NCBI GenBank assembly: GCA_008921705.1
Contig: VFFE01007917.1
Span: 270,946 to 334,945, forward strand
Source of the DNA: Burhinus oedicnemus
Lineage: Eukaryota > Chordata > Aves > Charadriiformes > Burhinidae
DNA: 64,000 bases
Reading direction: 5' to 3'
The position numbers and the translations under genes were made by a program. Of the stretch, positions 49,056 to 63,512 are shown one piece after another. Position 1 is the first letter of the stretch. Every line of letters begins with the position of its first letter. The notes beneath the pieces were generated by a model. It saw only the letters and a program-made list of their open reading frames with translations, was not told where the DNA came from and did not search any database.

Positions 49056-52000
49056 GGTGGTGGGAAGGACAAACAAGGGGACAGACAGGTGAGGGGAGGA
49101 GGGAGCCACACCGATGGTGACGGCGATGGACCCCATCTGAGGGCATCAGTGGCTCCAGAAAGGGGCCCTGGCCAAGGCCCAGCACATGCACTTGCCCCCA
49201 TCCACATCGCTGCGTTGAGGTAGAGCGTTGAGCTGCTTCCTTAGACCTTTAGGAGGACCCATGGCCATAAGGCGTTCAGGTGGGCAGGGTACCCGGTGCC
49301 ACCATCCTGCACCGAGCACGCTGCTGGCAGCCCCTTCTCCGCACGCACACACACACGACAGCGCAGACCTGACGCGTCCCTGGGGCTGCCTCGCTGAAGA
49401 AAATAACCTTCGTGCACAGTTTGGCTTGGCAATGCTGACCAGCAAACTAAGTCTCTCTAAATATCCAAGCTTTAGGACACAAAACCCTTGCATGTTCACA
49501 AAACGGAGGGATGAGTGCCATGCAAACTGACCGTGGACGGAGACAATAACACTACAATGAATCTTTCCAGCCTTGGGTTGGGGGGGGATAATTTATCTCT
49601 CTTCTCATCTTCTCTACAGCTTATTTAATCTACATGCTTGGTTTTATAGGGAGATGTTCCTCATAATCCAGCATGGACACGTGCTAAAAACCTCACGTTA
49701 TTTTTATAATAGTATTTTTTTAAGTTAAGATTCTCCCCAGTGGGACTACGCACAGTAGTAAAGTTAAACACCCACGTAAGCGATAGCAGGATCAAAGACC
49801 ATGAATCACAGATTTCCTTGCAAGCACATTTAGTAGGATGAATAATTTTATATATACTTCATCCTAAAAGAAAAAAAAAAATCAATAAAGACACACTGCT
49901 TTAAAGAAATAAAAATCTAACAGTAAGAAAGGGCAGAGATCACCCATAAAAAGCAGTCTGCACAGTGACAATGAGGAAACAAAAAAATTAATTATTATGT
50001 TGTGCAGATGGAAAATGCTAACTGCTAAGCCAAATTAAATCAGATCTGGAAAACCAGTTGCACCATCTCTTGCAATTTAATTTATTCTTCTTTAAATAGA
50101 AGGCAAGATAATGACCATTTGGGAGAGCTTGAAATCTAAAAACTCGTTGGTATGCCCACTCTGAGTGTTCTCTATTTTAATGGTGAGCCCACCAAAAATG
50201 TTAATCCTAAAAAAAAAACCCAAACCAAACGCACAATAAATGGCTGTATCTAGGCACAGATATTCTCAGAAGAGCTGGAGAAGACAGGAGGAGAGGAGGA
50301 GAGTGCTAATTTCTTATAACCCTGAAGGGCCACATCTTGCCTCCGTGACTGCCGTTGACAGCCTCGATGCCTAATACATTTTTCGTGTCCTCTGCCGAGG
50401 TTGCCAACAAAGTATTAATTTTTAGACATGCAGCAGCATCACTCTGGAAATAAGGCCAAACCCACTAGAGTGTATTACAAAAACTAACTTTCATCCAGCA
50501 CCTGCCTCTGATGGGAACCCCACGCTTCAGTGAAAACCTCCAGATTCCATTATCAGAGAGCTGCTCATCATTTAAAACATTACAGCTCGGGTCGAAAACA
50601 AATTATTCTGTTATAAACAATCTGAGCTGCAAGGAACCATATAGAAGCGCAACCCCCACACCTCCGAGACACGGAGCGAGTACCAGGCGGCACAGCCTGT
50701 ATCATTATTCCAAATGAGACATGTAAAGACTCCGTTTATTTCTTGTTTACATCAGTAAATACCAGGCTTCACAGTGGCACAAGGTACGTTGCGGGAATCT
50801 CAACTAACAGTAAATTAATCTGGTTGTGGAGGAAGGGCAATCAGAGGGTGCATTGAATTAGCGCAGCCTTTGCCTACAGGGATTTCTAAGAAGTCGTGAC
50901 ACAGAAGCAAAAACAAGTCTCCCGAGATGGATCTCACAAGGAAAAAAGATGGTGAGAACAGCATCCTGATTCTGCTTAGCCACCTCGCCCTGCCAGCACA
51001 CCTTGAACAAAATCAGTTCGGAGATTAAAAATCCCAGGAAATTATTTGCAATTTTAGAGATATATTCACAGGGCTTTAATTAAGAATGTATTTCATTGGT
51101 ATTTGCCATATATCTGGAAGGTTCCTTTTTAAAGGAACCCTGGTGATGCCTTCTCCTGTGCTTTTGTACCCTCTCAAGCAGATTTACCATAAACAAACGG
51201 TGCTAGAGCGCAGTCCTGTGCTACAGGGTGGTGCACAGGCAAGATGAGTTGCCCAAAACTCACCACCATAGCAGGGGCTTCTGGCTCCATCCCTTACACC
51301 TTCTCCCAGCAACGGCCTCCTCTGGCTTGCAGAGCTCTCCAGGCAAACACATAACTTTCTGCTAAGGCTTTATAAAGCAGGACTGTGTGGCCAAGAGCAG
51401 GAGTCAGCCGCTAGATTAGCTCAGCTGATTTCAGATGGGGAACAGCTGACATTTTCCCAGGTATCAATTGGGAGAAGGAAAAAAAAAAAAAAGTGGCGTG
51501 GGAAATACTGTTCTGCCCCGTTCTGTGTGCTCCTAGCACTGCCTGCCTGCACCCACTTTCAGGCACCTGAACCTCTTTGCCACAGCAAAGGCCCAAATTG
51601 CTCCACGCTGGGGCTAATTAGAGCTGAAGAAGGCACACTATAGCCAGAAGAAACAATGAATACTTCATAACTCTGTCCTTGGTTTTACTTGAGATTTAAA
51701 TCCCTACTCTTATAATCCTTGCTGATCCCAAAATCTTGACAGCAATGGGTATGCTACGTGTGCTTGAAACGTTATTTGCCCGTTCCAGTAGCTTTTCCCG
51801 TGGCCCCTGCAGGGAATCCCTGTGATACAAAGCAACAGTGGTCGGAAGGGGCAGACTGCCTCTTAAAACCATCAGAAACATCCTGTCTCCCACTGACAGT
51901 TGTGTACCATCGCTGTGGCAACTGCAAAGCCCGCGTACATGAGAAATATTAGGAAGGCATTAGGCTTATTTTAGCTATATTCAAATGCAGTGTAGCACCT

Positions 52001-52640
52001 GGAAGGGAGGAAGGGACCAAGCACCATATGAGCAGTCATATTGCATTTCCACCCTGGAAGTGCTCCACAGTTATTTCCGAGGCGATAGGTACGACACCTT
52101 AGGAAACACCTAATAGGTACCCGGGTTGCTTTGTTCAGCAATTCCGATACAAAATGAGCTGCGTGAAATGTCGGGCTAGACCCCTCTCCAGCCAAAGCTC
52201 CTCTTCTTTACTCCAAGGCAGAGCTAGTTGGAGCCTAAACCTTCACGGACTGGAGGGATGGCTGGAGCACAAGCCCCGGCTGCTGTGCCCAGCTGCTGCC
52301 CCGCTGCCTCGCAGGCTGAGCCAACAGCCATGAAATGTAATTTCTCTACCAAACGCTGGTGTCACGATGACTTGCTCTTGAAACACTGCCTGGGACTTCA
52401 GAAGCATATTAAGTAACACAAGAGCTGCTCCTGAGAGGTTCCCAGGAAGATAAACTGATCAGGCGAGAGCCGAAGCAGAGGTGAGGATGAAGGGATTTTA
52501 GTTGATATTTGCTTCCAGAGGCTTAAATAAATGTCTTTTAAAACCTAAAAACATGATATTGAAGTGTTGAATCCCAATGCTTTTGGCAAAAGCTCCCTCA
52601 TCTAGGAATGATTTCATATCAGCCAAGCTGTTAAGCGGAG

Positions 52641-52654
52641 GTTGTCATGGAAAC
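52641..52654 (+). promoter_or_regulatory. RFX X-box-like motif
   Basis: GTTGTCATGGAAAC matches the palindromic RFX X-box (GTTGCCATGGCAAC) at 12 of 14 positions. It lies in a moderately AT-rich, gene-free segment. Functional use is inferred from the motif only. Confidence 0.35.
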
Positions 52655-55019
52655 AAGTTATATTCAAATGATATGGCCAGAGATATACTGTATTTAGTGA
52701 GTTCTTCATTTGCTGCATCTTGGGAACATGTCAGAACTAAATGCTATTGCATAACTTTGTTTTGTTAAAAACAAACTGGCTCGCTGCCCCTATTTCTCTC
52801 GCAGGCTGGTGTCCACTCCTGCCTGGGATGGAACGTTTCATGCACGGTGCCGAGCGCCGCTGCGGGAGAGGCTCCTCACGCAGCTGGTTCCTGCAAGCTC
52901 CCGTTCACTGAAGTCTTCCTTCAAATGCATGAACCTACCAAAGTCAAACACGGTACGCAAGGCCAGGGAGAGCCAGGAGGTATTACTGCAGCTTGCTGTT
53001 TGAAGTTTACTCCGGTGAGACCTACTTGGTTGGCTGGAATAGCGTGCTCCAGGGGGAGCCCCCGAGGCATCTGCTATTGATAAGCCATTTTTGGGTCGGT
53101 CTATGGAGCTTCTCAAAGCAGAGGAACCTTTCCTTAGCTTGTACAATTGACATAACCATTCACTGGTCCAACAAAGAAGTACAGTTCAACTAGAACCTTC
53201 CCTTCCTTACTAAAAAAATTCCTACAGATGCATTGTGCAAGTCTAAAAAAAAAATAAAATCTATACAGTTACATAAAAGTAAAGCCAGTTCATGCGTTCA
53301 TGGGCATCTCCCAAGTGTCCATGACCTCCTTGTAAACATAGGACTCCTATTAATTTCCTGCCTGTAAGTGATGCTAGAACAGACCTCAGAGAGGACAAGG
53401 TGCATATTGCACTTATACATCTGCTTTTTCGGCTGTGGAGCTGTTAAAAAGTGCAAGAATTTCGTTCCACATGCTAGGCGTAAATGCATATTCTTTATAT
53501 AGACAAAATGAATGGAATGGTCCTTGCTGAAGTTATCAACCAAAATCGAATCACCTTTGGCCAGGACACCGTGTGGAAACTTCAGCCTGAAAAGTGAAAA
53601 CAGAAATGAAAGACAAAATTGGCTCCAAAATCACTATCACGGGAACCGCAGTGCAGCCTTTACGGAGCAGCATCCAAAGGAAAGTGTTTTAAGCAGTCTC
53701 CTAAGGGATCAAGACTCCTGATTGCCCAATAGAAGCTGAGCATTAAGTAGAAGTCAAACAAAAGCAAAACCTTACCCTTAAAGCTGTGACCTAACTGAAG
53801 GCACTGTAAAGTGCATCACGGGAAGGTGATGACATCTCCGAGCCTCTGTCCAGGGGGCTGTGAAAACGGAATGGGAGCTTGCTCGCTTCTGGGGCAGGTA
53901 ATCCTAAATTTCTCCAAGCTTTCTCTCTATTACAGTTTACAAAGGAAAAACCAAGGCCAAATCGCTCCTCCGGTATATGAAAAAAGCAAATCACAGGATG
54001 GACTTCTGCCAGATGCGAACATGAAGAAGGCAGTACCACTCCTCTACCCACCTCAGATTAGTGTGCTAGAAGACGTCAGTCTTTCCAGGCTCCTTGATGC
54101 ACTGCAGAACCACGGCTCTCTTTGGTTACCATCGCTTGTGAAGGAAGGCTGAGCCTCATCCAAAGCCCTTTACCGTTAAGTAAAGGCATGAATTGACTTC
54201 AATGTGCTTTAGACCTTTATTCTTTACCTAGGCATCTTCAGAGAGCTGAACTGGCTTGACTCGGCATCCAAGCCATGCATCGGGTATGAGGAGACTTGAA
54301 TTTCTTACTTGGCTTTGGACAGTAGGCTTCTACCATCATCCCTCCCCCTTCCCATTTCCCACACCTGTAAGGCACTGGAGCTATCTTAAGCCCTAAAGAA
54401 AGAGATGCCCAGCAAAGGTGAGGTCAGGGACATAAATGCAAGAAACCTGACAGACCTCAAATCTAAGGTACAGGTTGGAAACAAACTCCAAACAGCTTTC
54501 TTTTCCTTATTTCCCTGTAAAATATCTGCAGGGTGTTTCACTTAGATATCGCTTCCCCAGACATGGGTATCCCAAAATAGCATCATCCACAATGCTACTC
54601 TGTGTTACATTAAATCAAAAAGAATGTTATTGGCACCACATCTGGCATTGGCTTTGATGTGGAACATGAGCTTAAATACTGATCTTTTTTTTACAGGCAT
54701 CCCAGTATACAGCTGAAGGAAACAATGTGCAACAGCCACATCCTACACACTGAGCAAACCACGTTAGCCTGTACCGCAGAGTAAGCCTGGGATGGAAAGC
54801 CTCATCTACTACAGATACTGCAAAAAATCAATAAATTCTAAAATATCAAAAACACAGAAAATAATATTTTTATGGGTTTTACGCTCATCTCTTAAAAATC
54901 ATGAGCTCGATGCTGCTCTACAGTTCAGCTCATAGCGGTCATTCAACTTTCTGCATCCCACTCTATCAAATTTGGTACCCGTCCAAGCCGGTAAAGCCAA
55001 GGGCCCCTCTGGAAATAAA

Positions 55020-55032
55020 CCACTAGAGGGAG
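55020..55032 (+). promoter_or_regulatory. Weak CTCF-like site
   Basis: The sequence CCACTAGAGGGAG matches most of the CTCF core but lacks the usual GGC ending. Motif match only. Confidence 0.25.
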
Positions 55033-55564
55033 ACTGACTTCAGCAATGTAACACCCACCGGGAGAAAATCCTGCACATCATTTAATAAAATCAAGATTCA
55101 GATAAAATGTGCTCCCTATAGCTCAGGTCAAAATACCTCTTTGTGTTTCTTCTTCACAAATAAAAGTGGCCGAAACTAATGGGTCAAGTTTGGCTTCATT
55201 ACTGTAAATTAGAGGAGCGTTGTGTAAATGGGATCAGGCAGTCACGTATTCTTCTACTGTTTGTAAGAGAGGTTAGGCCGATTATATTAAAAAAAAAAAA
55301 AACACACCAAAAAAATACCCCAGCCACTGAAAATACTAATAGCTGTATCCTAGCAACATCACGGATTCCATGTGGACTTTGTTCTGGAGTCTATAGTCTT
55401 ATTTCATCAAAATTATTGACTTTCTCAAAGTCTCTAAACGACCATCAAAACCCAGTTAGTGCTTTAAAAATCCAAACATTTAATTAGTCACATTAATAAG
55501 AAAAAAAGAAAAGCAGCATCGCATGCTAGCGTTCCCTTTTCATGGCGCTCAGTTTAGCTCCCTT

Positions 55565-55616
55565 TGAAATCAATGTCAAAATTCCCACTTTACTTATTGG
55601 GAGCAGAGCTGGGTCC
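55565..55616 (+). repeat. Old dispersed repeat fragment (copy 2)
   Basis: The pattern tgaaatcaatgtcaaaattc, then tacttattgggagcagagc and tgggtcc, aligns with the copy at 27806 over its whole length with substitutions. Both keep the tgaa-tcaa head and the gcag-ggg-cc tail. Confidence 0.45.
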
Positions 55617-58600
55617 CTCCTTTGAGAAGAAAAGCTGGAAACGGCCCTGCAGAACTCGGCAGATGAGGTTTGTTTCCCAGGCTGGGCTCATGCATTGCAT
55701 GGATGAAATTCATACAGCTCTCCGCGGCCCTTCCAACCATCACGTCCTTACTGTAAAGGTAATTCAGTTGGCGTTCAAATGATATACAGAGGCTTTCTAC
55801 AAGGCTTTTGTACCATGCACATTACCAATGTCTTTTTCCCCCCCCCCAAGCTTTGTTTTTACTTAACCACAACAATTTTCTTCAAGACCACAAAAAATGT
55901 GAAATCCTCTTGGATATTCCCAAAAGCCCGTACCCTCCTCCTCTCAGGTACGAAGACTTCAGGTTTAACACAGCTCCGGGAGGTTTTCCCTCATCAGGTC
56001 TGCGTCGCTGAAGTGAACTTTATTAGATAAAATACAAAAGCAAAAGGCCAAATCAATAAAAAATGAAACCACCCAATCTTCCCAAAGAAAAACCCTTCGC
56101 ACAAAAGGAACAACGAAGAAAAAAGCCAACCCCACCCCAAACAAGTAAGCTGTTTGTTAGCCTTAACAGCTTGCATGATGATCAGAGGAATCCTGGAGCA
56201 TTTTGGTATTTAACTCGGGGTTTGGATACGCTCAGATTCTGGTCACAATTTTCACTCAGCTCCAAATGACATCACAGTTTTTCTGACAGTTTTTATCTGT
56301 TATTTCAAGCTCTGCTTCAGTAAGTTAGCAAGACCTTTTAGCAGAGAGAAAGCGCTATTAAAATAATAGATTCCTTTTCATCAGCCTGCCTTAAAAGCTC
56401 AGCTGATCGGATGGTACGGTAAAAAATGTTTCTCGCACTTTACTTAGCCTACAAAGTTGGTTGAGACCCACGAACACTTCTAAACCGCAAAACCTTTTTA
56501 CGTGCTATTTCTACAGTTGAAAATTAAATGACGAGAGAACGCCTTTGTTGAAGAAGTAGTTTAAATACAGAAGGGTTAGTTAGCGACTTTTGGCCCTTGA
56601 ACATGAATCTGCTGATGGCTTGATTTGAGCGGTGGTGGGCTCACCTCCGAACCTTGAGCTGCTCCCAGTCACGGGAATACGCTGCTGGGTTATCACCCTG
56701 CTCCAACACCCTGGCGAGGGCTTTACCTAAACAAACAACACCCGTTTAACTAAGAATTTAGCATTCAACTAGTGTTCACGGACTCTCTGATGTTGTTAAA
56801 TCCCACAGTTTTAGTCACATGGAAGGTTTTCGCATTGTTCATCCTTTCACTTCAACCAGCTGTGGAGGGGGAAGGAGCCGTAGGTAAGGAGGGGACATCC
56901 GTTTGCTGAGTGCCAAAATAAGACGGTAGTTCCGGCCTCAGCGTAAGCTGTGCACAGGTGTAAACCAACAGGAAAGGGAATATATAAGGACAATAGAGCA
57001 GCAAAGAAACCAGCTTTCAGATTTTATTTACACGAGTTAAAAGATAGTATCAGAAGGTACTTCCGGCACCTCAAATAACTCTCCCCAATGAAGAGATTAA
57101 TTCCAAAACTGGTCCAAGGAGACCAACTAAACAAAAATTTGAGAGTTGCATACCAAATTATGTCCCTACTTATACCTTGAAAGAGTGCCGTTGGGCTAAT
57201 TTATACCTGGGTAATATGTAAAAAGGGGGAAAAAAGTAAAATACGCAATAAAGATGAAGATGATTTGACCAGTCAAGCAGATTTTATTTGAAGGCTCTCT
57301 TTAGCATTTAGTAAGAGTAGCAACTGCAGCCTGTTGACCACTTGGAGCAGGATTGCTTTTGATGGCAGCTGCCGTAGACAGCGAGTGGAGAACAACAAGG
57401 GCTGAATTCTACTAAGGAAGTAAAAACCAGCTTTCACAGTGACTTTGAAAATGAACTTTCAGTTGTGCATTACCTCTTCTTTCTTTTTTTTTTTTTCTTT
57501 TACCCAGTGATTTTTCTAGACAGGCGTTCATAGCAGGTTTACCCGAAAGCAGAGAAAGGACAGCAATGGAAAGAAGTTGTTTCACAATCCACCTTTCGTC
57601 CTGAAGCTGCCCACGCTACCCGTGGTGAATTTGCTGTGGGGTGCCAAGGGCCGTTTCACCACGAGGAGGGTGGTGGATTCCTCCTGCACTGACGAGACGG
57701 GGCAGTCTGCGAGCGTTGAAGTCAGCCGTGCAGGGAGACAGGACAACACGGTGTGTAAAGCCTGTTGTTGCCTGTTTGTCCTGCTGCCGGGTTTTACCTC
57801 CGCCCGTGGAGACGGCTGCAGCACGCGCGTGCATGCGTGTAATTGGGAATACACTTATTTACTGCAAGACGTTATAACCCTTCCTGCTAACGGAGAACTT
57901 TGGGCCTGAGAAGCACCACGGTGGCAGCGCCAAGGGCTGGCGGGGCTCTGAAAGGCAATAAGCTGCTTATCTCCGGCCTAAGGAGTTTATAGCACCCATG
58001 TATCTCCAAAAGCTCATTACCTCCTCCATAAGCAGCTGAGACATGAGATGCACGAGCAGAACAGCAGCGGCTTGAGGTTGCTACAGTACAGATAAGACTC
58101 CTGGGGCTGGCTGGTCTGCAGCACGCTGGTTTAATAGCCCGAAGCAATCCCACTTACGTATAAACTGGAGAAAGCCTGATCTCGTGAAATGCTCCTTAGT
58201 ATCCAGCTTTGCTGGTAGGAGAGCGCGTAGCTACAACTCAGCCCTGAGGAGGGGCTGCACCCGCCTCCCTGGTACCCACCGAGAGCCGGGACCGGCAGGG
58301 CATGGCGTCTGGCAGCATCACCTGCCACGGCAGCGGAGGAAGCCACGCGCCCTGACATGGCCCCACATTGCATCCGCTTCTCCCTTGCCCTGCGCTCCTC
58401 CGGTCACCCACTGCCTGCAGGGCAGAGGGGTGGGAATGCAACCCAAGCAGCTGGCCTACATCCCGCGAGAGAGAACTATGGTGAGAGGGAGGGAAGGACC
58501 AGGAAAATCTGTGCCTGGGGAGGTTTCCCACGAGATTTTAGAGGAATGGCTTTTCCTAACTTTCTCAACGTGTCCGTGGGACTGGAATGGCTGTAGCTCC

Positions 58601-61600
58601 TGTAGAAAGCCATCGCGTCAGGGATGTTTCCTGTCTCACTGCGGCTATTCCCCATGTCACAGGGGAGCTCTTCCACAAAAGAGCTGCTTCTGAAGAACAG
58701 CGTGTCACCAACAATTCAGCGGGTTCGGTTTAGCAGAGGCAGTGACAGAAGTGAGCAGGAAGGAGCTATTCTTCACCTCTGCTTTTCTTCCCTCTCCATT
58801 GAGCAAAGTCTTTAAAGACCAGCTCCCTTTGCAGAAGGCTACAGAACTTCTAGCAAGTGGCACGCATGGAGGCATTCACAGCCATGATACCTGTGTCTGG
58901 TTATTTCCAGTCAAAATAATCTCCTACTCAATTATGGAGAAGAATAGAGAAGCTCAGCCTGACTCACAATCACATGGGGGAAAAAATGAGAGGAGTTGTT
59001 CAAGTTCAAAACGTTCAGCTCGCTGTGGAGGAGGATTAGTACCGCTGTGGAAGGAGGCTTTCTCTCCCTCTGCAACAGCCCAGCACTAAGGGATGGAAAA
59101 GACCCGAGTCCACTTCCCCGCTGTGCCAAATATACTCCTCCGTTCTTCTCTCCTCCCTCCCCAAGAGAGCACATGAAGTATTAAACAGCTCGGAACAAGC
59201 CCTTGAAAAATGTGATAGCTAGCTGTCAGATACCGCCCTGCCAGAGAGATGCAGCTATGTGACTGTTCGCCTGCAGATCCTCTGCTGCCATCCAGGAAAT
59301 CGGGATTCAACAGTGACATGAATGCTCTCATCCACTTCGGTGTCAGCTGTGCATTTTGCACACCCGTGCTAATACTTCTGTGCACAAAACCAAAATGCTG
59401 CGTTAGCGTTTTGCTGCACGCAGATCCAGCCTCTGCTTGCCCGTGCTCTTCCCAGCCTGATGGCAGTTCCCAGTGCTCCATCCCCGACCTGACACCCGGA
59501 CCCTCTGCAAGCGAGAGGTAGGGTGGGGGTTTGCCAGCGGCGGTTTAAATCTGTCTTCATTTCCCTGGCACGTACCGCAGCCGCACCCCGGTTACAGAGG
59601 GCAAGCATGACTCCTGTGCAAAGCAGTTATTTTGGGTAGTACTGTAAATTTTGCAGACTTGCAACTTCTCACGCTGTCTTCATGTTAGCCGGTGCCCAGA
59701 CATTACCTTAATGTGTCATCTTCTGTTCTGTCGTTGTCACAGTTATCATGATCGTTGTAAACACCCACAAACCTACCTCATTATCTCCTTGCACTCTCTC
59801 CTCCCTTTGCAGGGATGAGCGATGGCCACGGGCACGCCGATGCCATTGCCTCGGCTGCAGCCTCGCCGTTCGCTCGTCCTCCCCCTTCTCTAGGGTTCAT
59901 CCCGGCTCTCTCTCCCATTTCACAGTTGGATTGTAAGTTCCCTTGGCAAAGGGACGGCTTTTTGTTTTGCTTATGTAGCACCCTGGTCCCTGACTCACTC
60001 CGTTAGGTGCAAAGATAACACAAATAATGACTGTCATCCGGAGAGCTGTCTGGGAATTACAGGAAGCTGGGAAGGAGGATCCAAATCTTTCTTGTGCCAG
60101 CATCTGACTCAAGCCTCCGTTATCCCTTTCTGCTCCAGACTGACCTTTCCATCTCCCTAATTACTAAGCCTGAAAACTTTTCCTTGCCTGAATTTTCTGT
60201 GACGGCGAAATTGTTTTGGCTGACTGCTCTCACCTGTCCTCCTTCCCAGGGGCGTCTCCGCCATGGAGGGGCTCTGGGTTTGTCCTTCAGGCATGTCCAG
60301 ACATTCCCTACTTATTCCCTTATGTCACACCAGAGATAACACTGATTTCTACTACAGCAATACCAAGGATACAGGATGCTTCTCTTTCCAGAAACGTTAT
60401 GCAGAGCTCCCAGACACAAGAACACAAATAACACCACTGATAATAAGTAGCTAAGGCCTCGGGAAGAATACCAGTGACTGGTGGAAAGAAGGCAATATGC
60501 CACAGTATTTTGGTAAGAGTCGGTATTTCAGCTGACTTTCCCATTCGAGGCAGCAAGTGGAGAACATGAAGAGGCAGCCAATTCAAGTAAAGCACACGGA
60601 AAGGTCAGAGGAATCCACCTAGCCTGTCCAGCACCATTTTGTAGCACAGAATAGCTCTTCATTAAACTCATTTTGTGAAAGTGATTGACGTGAGAAAGGG
60701 AAATAGCTTAACACACTCGTTACAATCTCTGGAAATTACCTGTTCCCCACGACCGCTGCGATGGATCTGGCTTTTGCCCAGCTATGCCCAAATCAACACA
60801 CACCCAGTGTTTCCAGCCCCTGCCTGGGCACTGGAAGTAGGAGCCTGGTGTTCCTGTGCCATGTCCTGGGGTACACCTGCATGGAGAAGTGCTCCCGCTC
60901 AGCCGGGGGCTGGATGGCCGGCTGCGCACTGCAGAGCCGAGCAGCACAAAAGGCAAAGGATTCGTTGTTGGGATGTCGGGGCAGTCCAAGCTGCTCCAGG
61001 CACCACAGTCCCTGTAGGCTGGAAGAGCTCCTCGAGCAGCTCTGCAACAGCAGAGGGGTTCCAAAATACCCTATTTCTTATTTTTTAATCAGATACTGTA
61101 AATGTGGCACTGTCCTAATGCCCAAACCGAGACTGAGCTTGGGTGAGGAACTTGGTGGAACCTGATGGGTCTGATGCAAAGAAGAGGTGGAGCACCCCGA
61201 GGTGCAGGCATGCCCTGCCTGCACGGGGCACCCGGCTGGGGCAGGGAGGGCTCTTCCCCTGGCAGGGAGCAGGCAGGGAGATGAGAACAAGGGCTGGGGT
61301 GTAACTAACAGGCAGAGTTAATCCTGGCGGGTCCAACCCCATGTCAGTCCCTTTGGGAAGCGAGGAGCCTGCTCCTATGAAGACTGTTAACCCCCTGCTT
61401 GCCCCTTATTTTCTCCATTCCTTTTGGCTGGTCCTTTAGCATCGCACCTCTCAGCCAGCCCTGCAAAGATGCTGGCCCCAAATTCCTGGCTCACACCGCC
61501 TATAGCACTATAAAGCAGCCCCATCAGGGGAGCAGGCCTGGGAAGATGGATGAAACGCCATTCCCTGCCGGCTCTCCCTGCTCGCTACAGGTGGGAGAAA

Positions 61601-63334
61601 GATGAGCTAGCAATTTGCTGCTGGCCCGGCAAGATAGCAGTGAATTACGGCAGCTCCTGAGCCAGCTCAGCTGTGCTGGCGAGCGTTCAGGGAGAGGAGA
61701 AACCCTACCCGCAGGCGCGGAGGAGGGAAGCAGGTGTGTTATTCCCTTTTGCTCACTTGATGGCAGAGATCACAGAGCCAACACGGGCCATAAGGTCTCC
61801 TCCGCTCCTCCGAAAAGCCACGCGCCCCAAAGGGCAACCGATCCTTGTACTTGTGCTTGGCAAAGCACTTTGGCTGCCGGCATCCCACCTGGGAGAGTCT
61901 GTTAACGCGGTCCCGTGTCGCACCGGGGGCAAGCGAGGTACACGGTGTCCCCAGCTCCTCCAGAAAGACACCGCTCCTGACGTCGCTGCCGGGGCTGCCA
62001 AGGGGACGCCGCGCACCCGGCGCTCAAGTCACTGCACGAATGTGAGAAACGCCTTGAAAATTGCACAAAGCACTGAACAACCCGTGGGCAATTCTCTGTC
62101 ACAGTAGAACTTCGGTGCAAATGAGAAACCTAACAACTGAAAACAGCTCAGATGTACTGGTAGGAAGCATAAAGCAGCCTCACTTATCCGCCACTTCTTT
62201 TTTTTTTTTTTTTCCCCCCCTCTCACGATTTCTTTGCTCTCCTAACACTAGGAATAAATAACAGATACAAACCAGATCCACGGGCAGATGAAGTCCTGCG
62301 TGTGATACAGACTGCCCTCACCACAGCTTTGGGCCAAAGTCTGGTTTTGGTTCCCCCACTGTTTACGTGCCAGGAGTTCAGCGGAGCTGCTCTGGATGTC
62401 TGGTGGCACGATCGAGGTCGGTGCCTGGCCCCCACCACACGCAGCAAGACTTTCTGAAAACCAGCCAGAAAGAGCCACTCGAAAGCTGCTCCACCGACAT
62501 CTGCTTTTGGGGCTGATGCAGACAATTTAATTGCTATCGTTTCTGGAATAACGCTGAATTTACTGATGGCTTTTAATAGAATGCTCAAAAAGGATTTCAG
62601 ACGTGTCCTTCACAAGAGGCCATGAAGGAAACCCAGTAATAGTACAATAATTGCATTAGCATCTCCAGCGAGCCCAGGGCTGTGCAGTGGTGCGTGCCTT
62701 ACGAGGCACACAGCGAGGCCTTGCCCTACATATACAAGGATGGCAAAGTGGGAAAGAGAGGACAAGGATCTGCATCTCACTGGCCTACATTAATTAAACT
62801 GCCCGTTACAAACCCGCACCAACAGTACGGGTGCATCAGGAGCGGCTCTGTGCTAGTCAGGCCAAAAAGTGTTTTACCCAGCTCACAAAAACCTGCCCAG
62901 CCCTCCAGGAGCCCCGTGTAACTGAGCCTGGGAGTCGGTAAGCCCCTGCACAACACCGAAACTCTGCAAGTCTCCATGTGGGTTAGGGACATTTTGCCAC
63001 ATCCTCTCCCGTTCTGCCTTCTTGGGAACCCCAGTGGGACCCCAAACGTCAGGCTCCCGACTTGCAGAGGCAGCTTTTCCTTGATGTTCACCCTGAAACA
63101 TTTGCCGCGCGAGCTTGCTGCAAACCTCCTTCCCCTGCAAACCTCCCTGCCCAGCAAGGGACCAGGCACTCTGGTGCAACAGGCACTACGGGACTTGCCT
63201 CCCCTGCGTGCAGAGAGTTAAATGGCTATTTAATACGGCTAAGTCTAGCAAAAGCACATTGGTGAATGTGACACAGGTATATCACTAACATATGGATATA
63301 TTGGATTGATCCAGATATGCGGTAGGTATCAATA

Positions 63335-63378
63335 GGTGTGTATATGGGCATATACACACCTGTGTCACACACACAGGT
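63335..63378. repeat. Two overlapping hairpins near the terminal gap
   Basis: GGTGTGTATATG and CATATACACACC form a perfect 12-bp stem with a two-base loop (63335-63360). ACCTGTGT at 63358 and ACACAGGT at 63371 form an 8-bp stem that shares three bases with the first, so the two are mutually exclusive. Confidence 0.85.
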
Positions 63379-63512
63379 ACATCAGCTCCATCAGCTCCAA
63401 ACGGCTTCACCCCTCCACCTCCAGAAGGGGATGCGGGGCTCTCCGAGGACACACCACAGCTGGACGGCAGCACTGGCCGTACACCCCATCCCATCTCACC
63501 CCACCCCATCCC

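Larger units (their letters stand above)
49060..63512. other. Gene-free stretch up to the terminal gap
   Basis: Unique sequence with an X-box-like motif at 52641, an old repeat at 55565 and hairpins at 63335. GPR27, an intronless receptor gene expected on this side of EIF4E3, has no matching frame, so it probably lies in or beyond the terminal gap. The last 30 bp before the gap are CCCATCC-type simple sequence. Confidence 0.55.

Noticed and set aside
48485..49207. Repetitive Pro/Ser-rich proteins of up to 240 codons on the minus strand
   Set aside because: These are frame-shifted readings of the 67-bp minisatellite and they run through the N gap. All three frames look alike, which is the signature of a 3n+1 tandem repeat.
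49060..63512. GPR27 expected beside EIF4E3
   Set aside because: No frame shows a seven-helix receptor or any GPR27-like motif. If present it must lie in or beyond the terminal gap.
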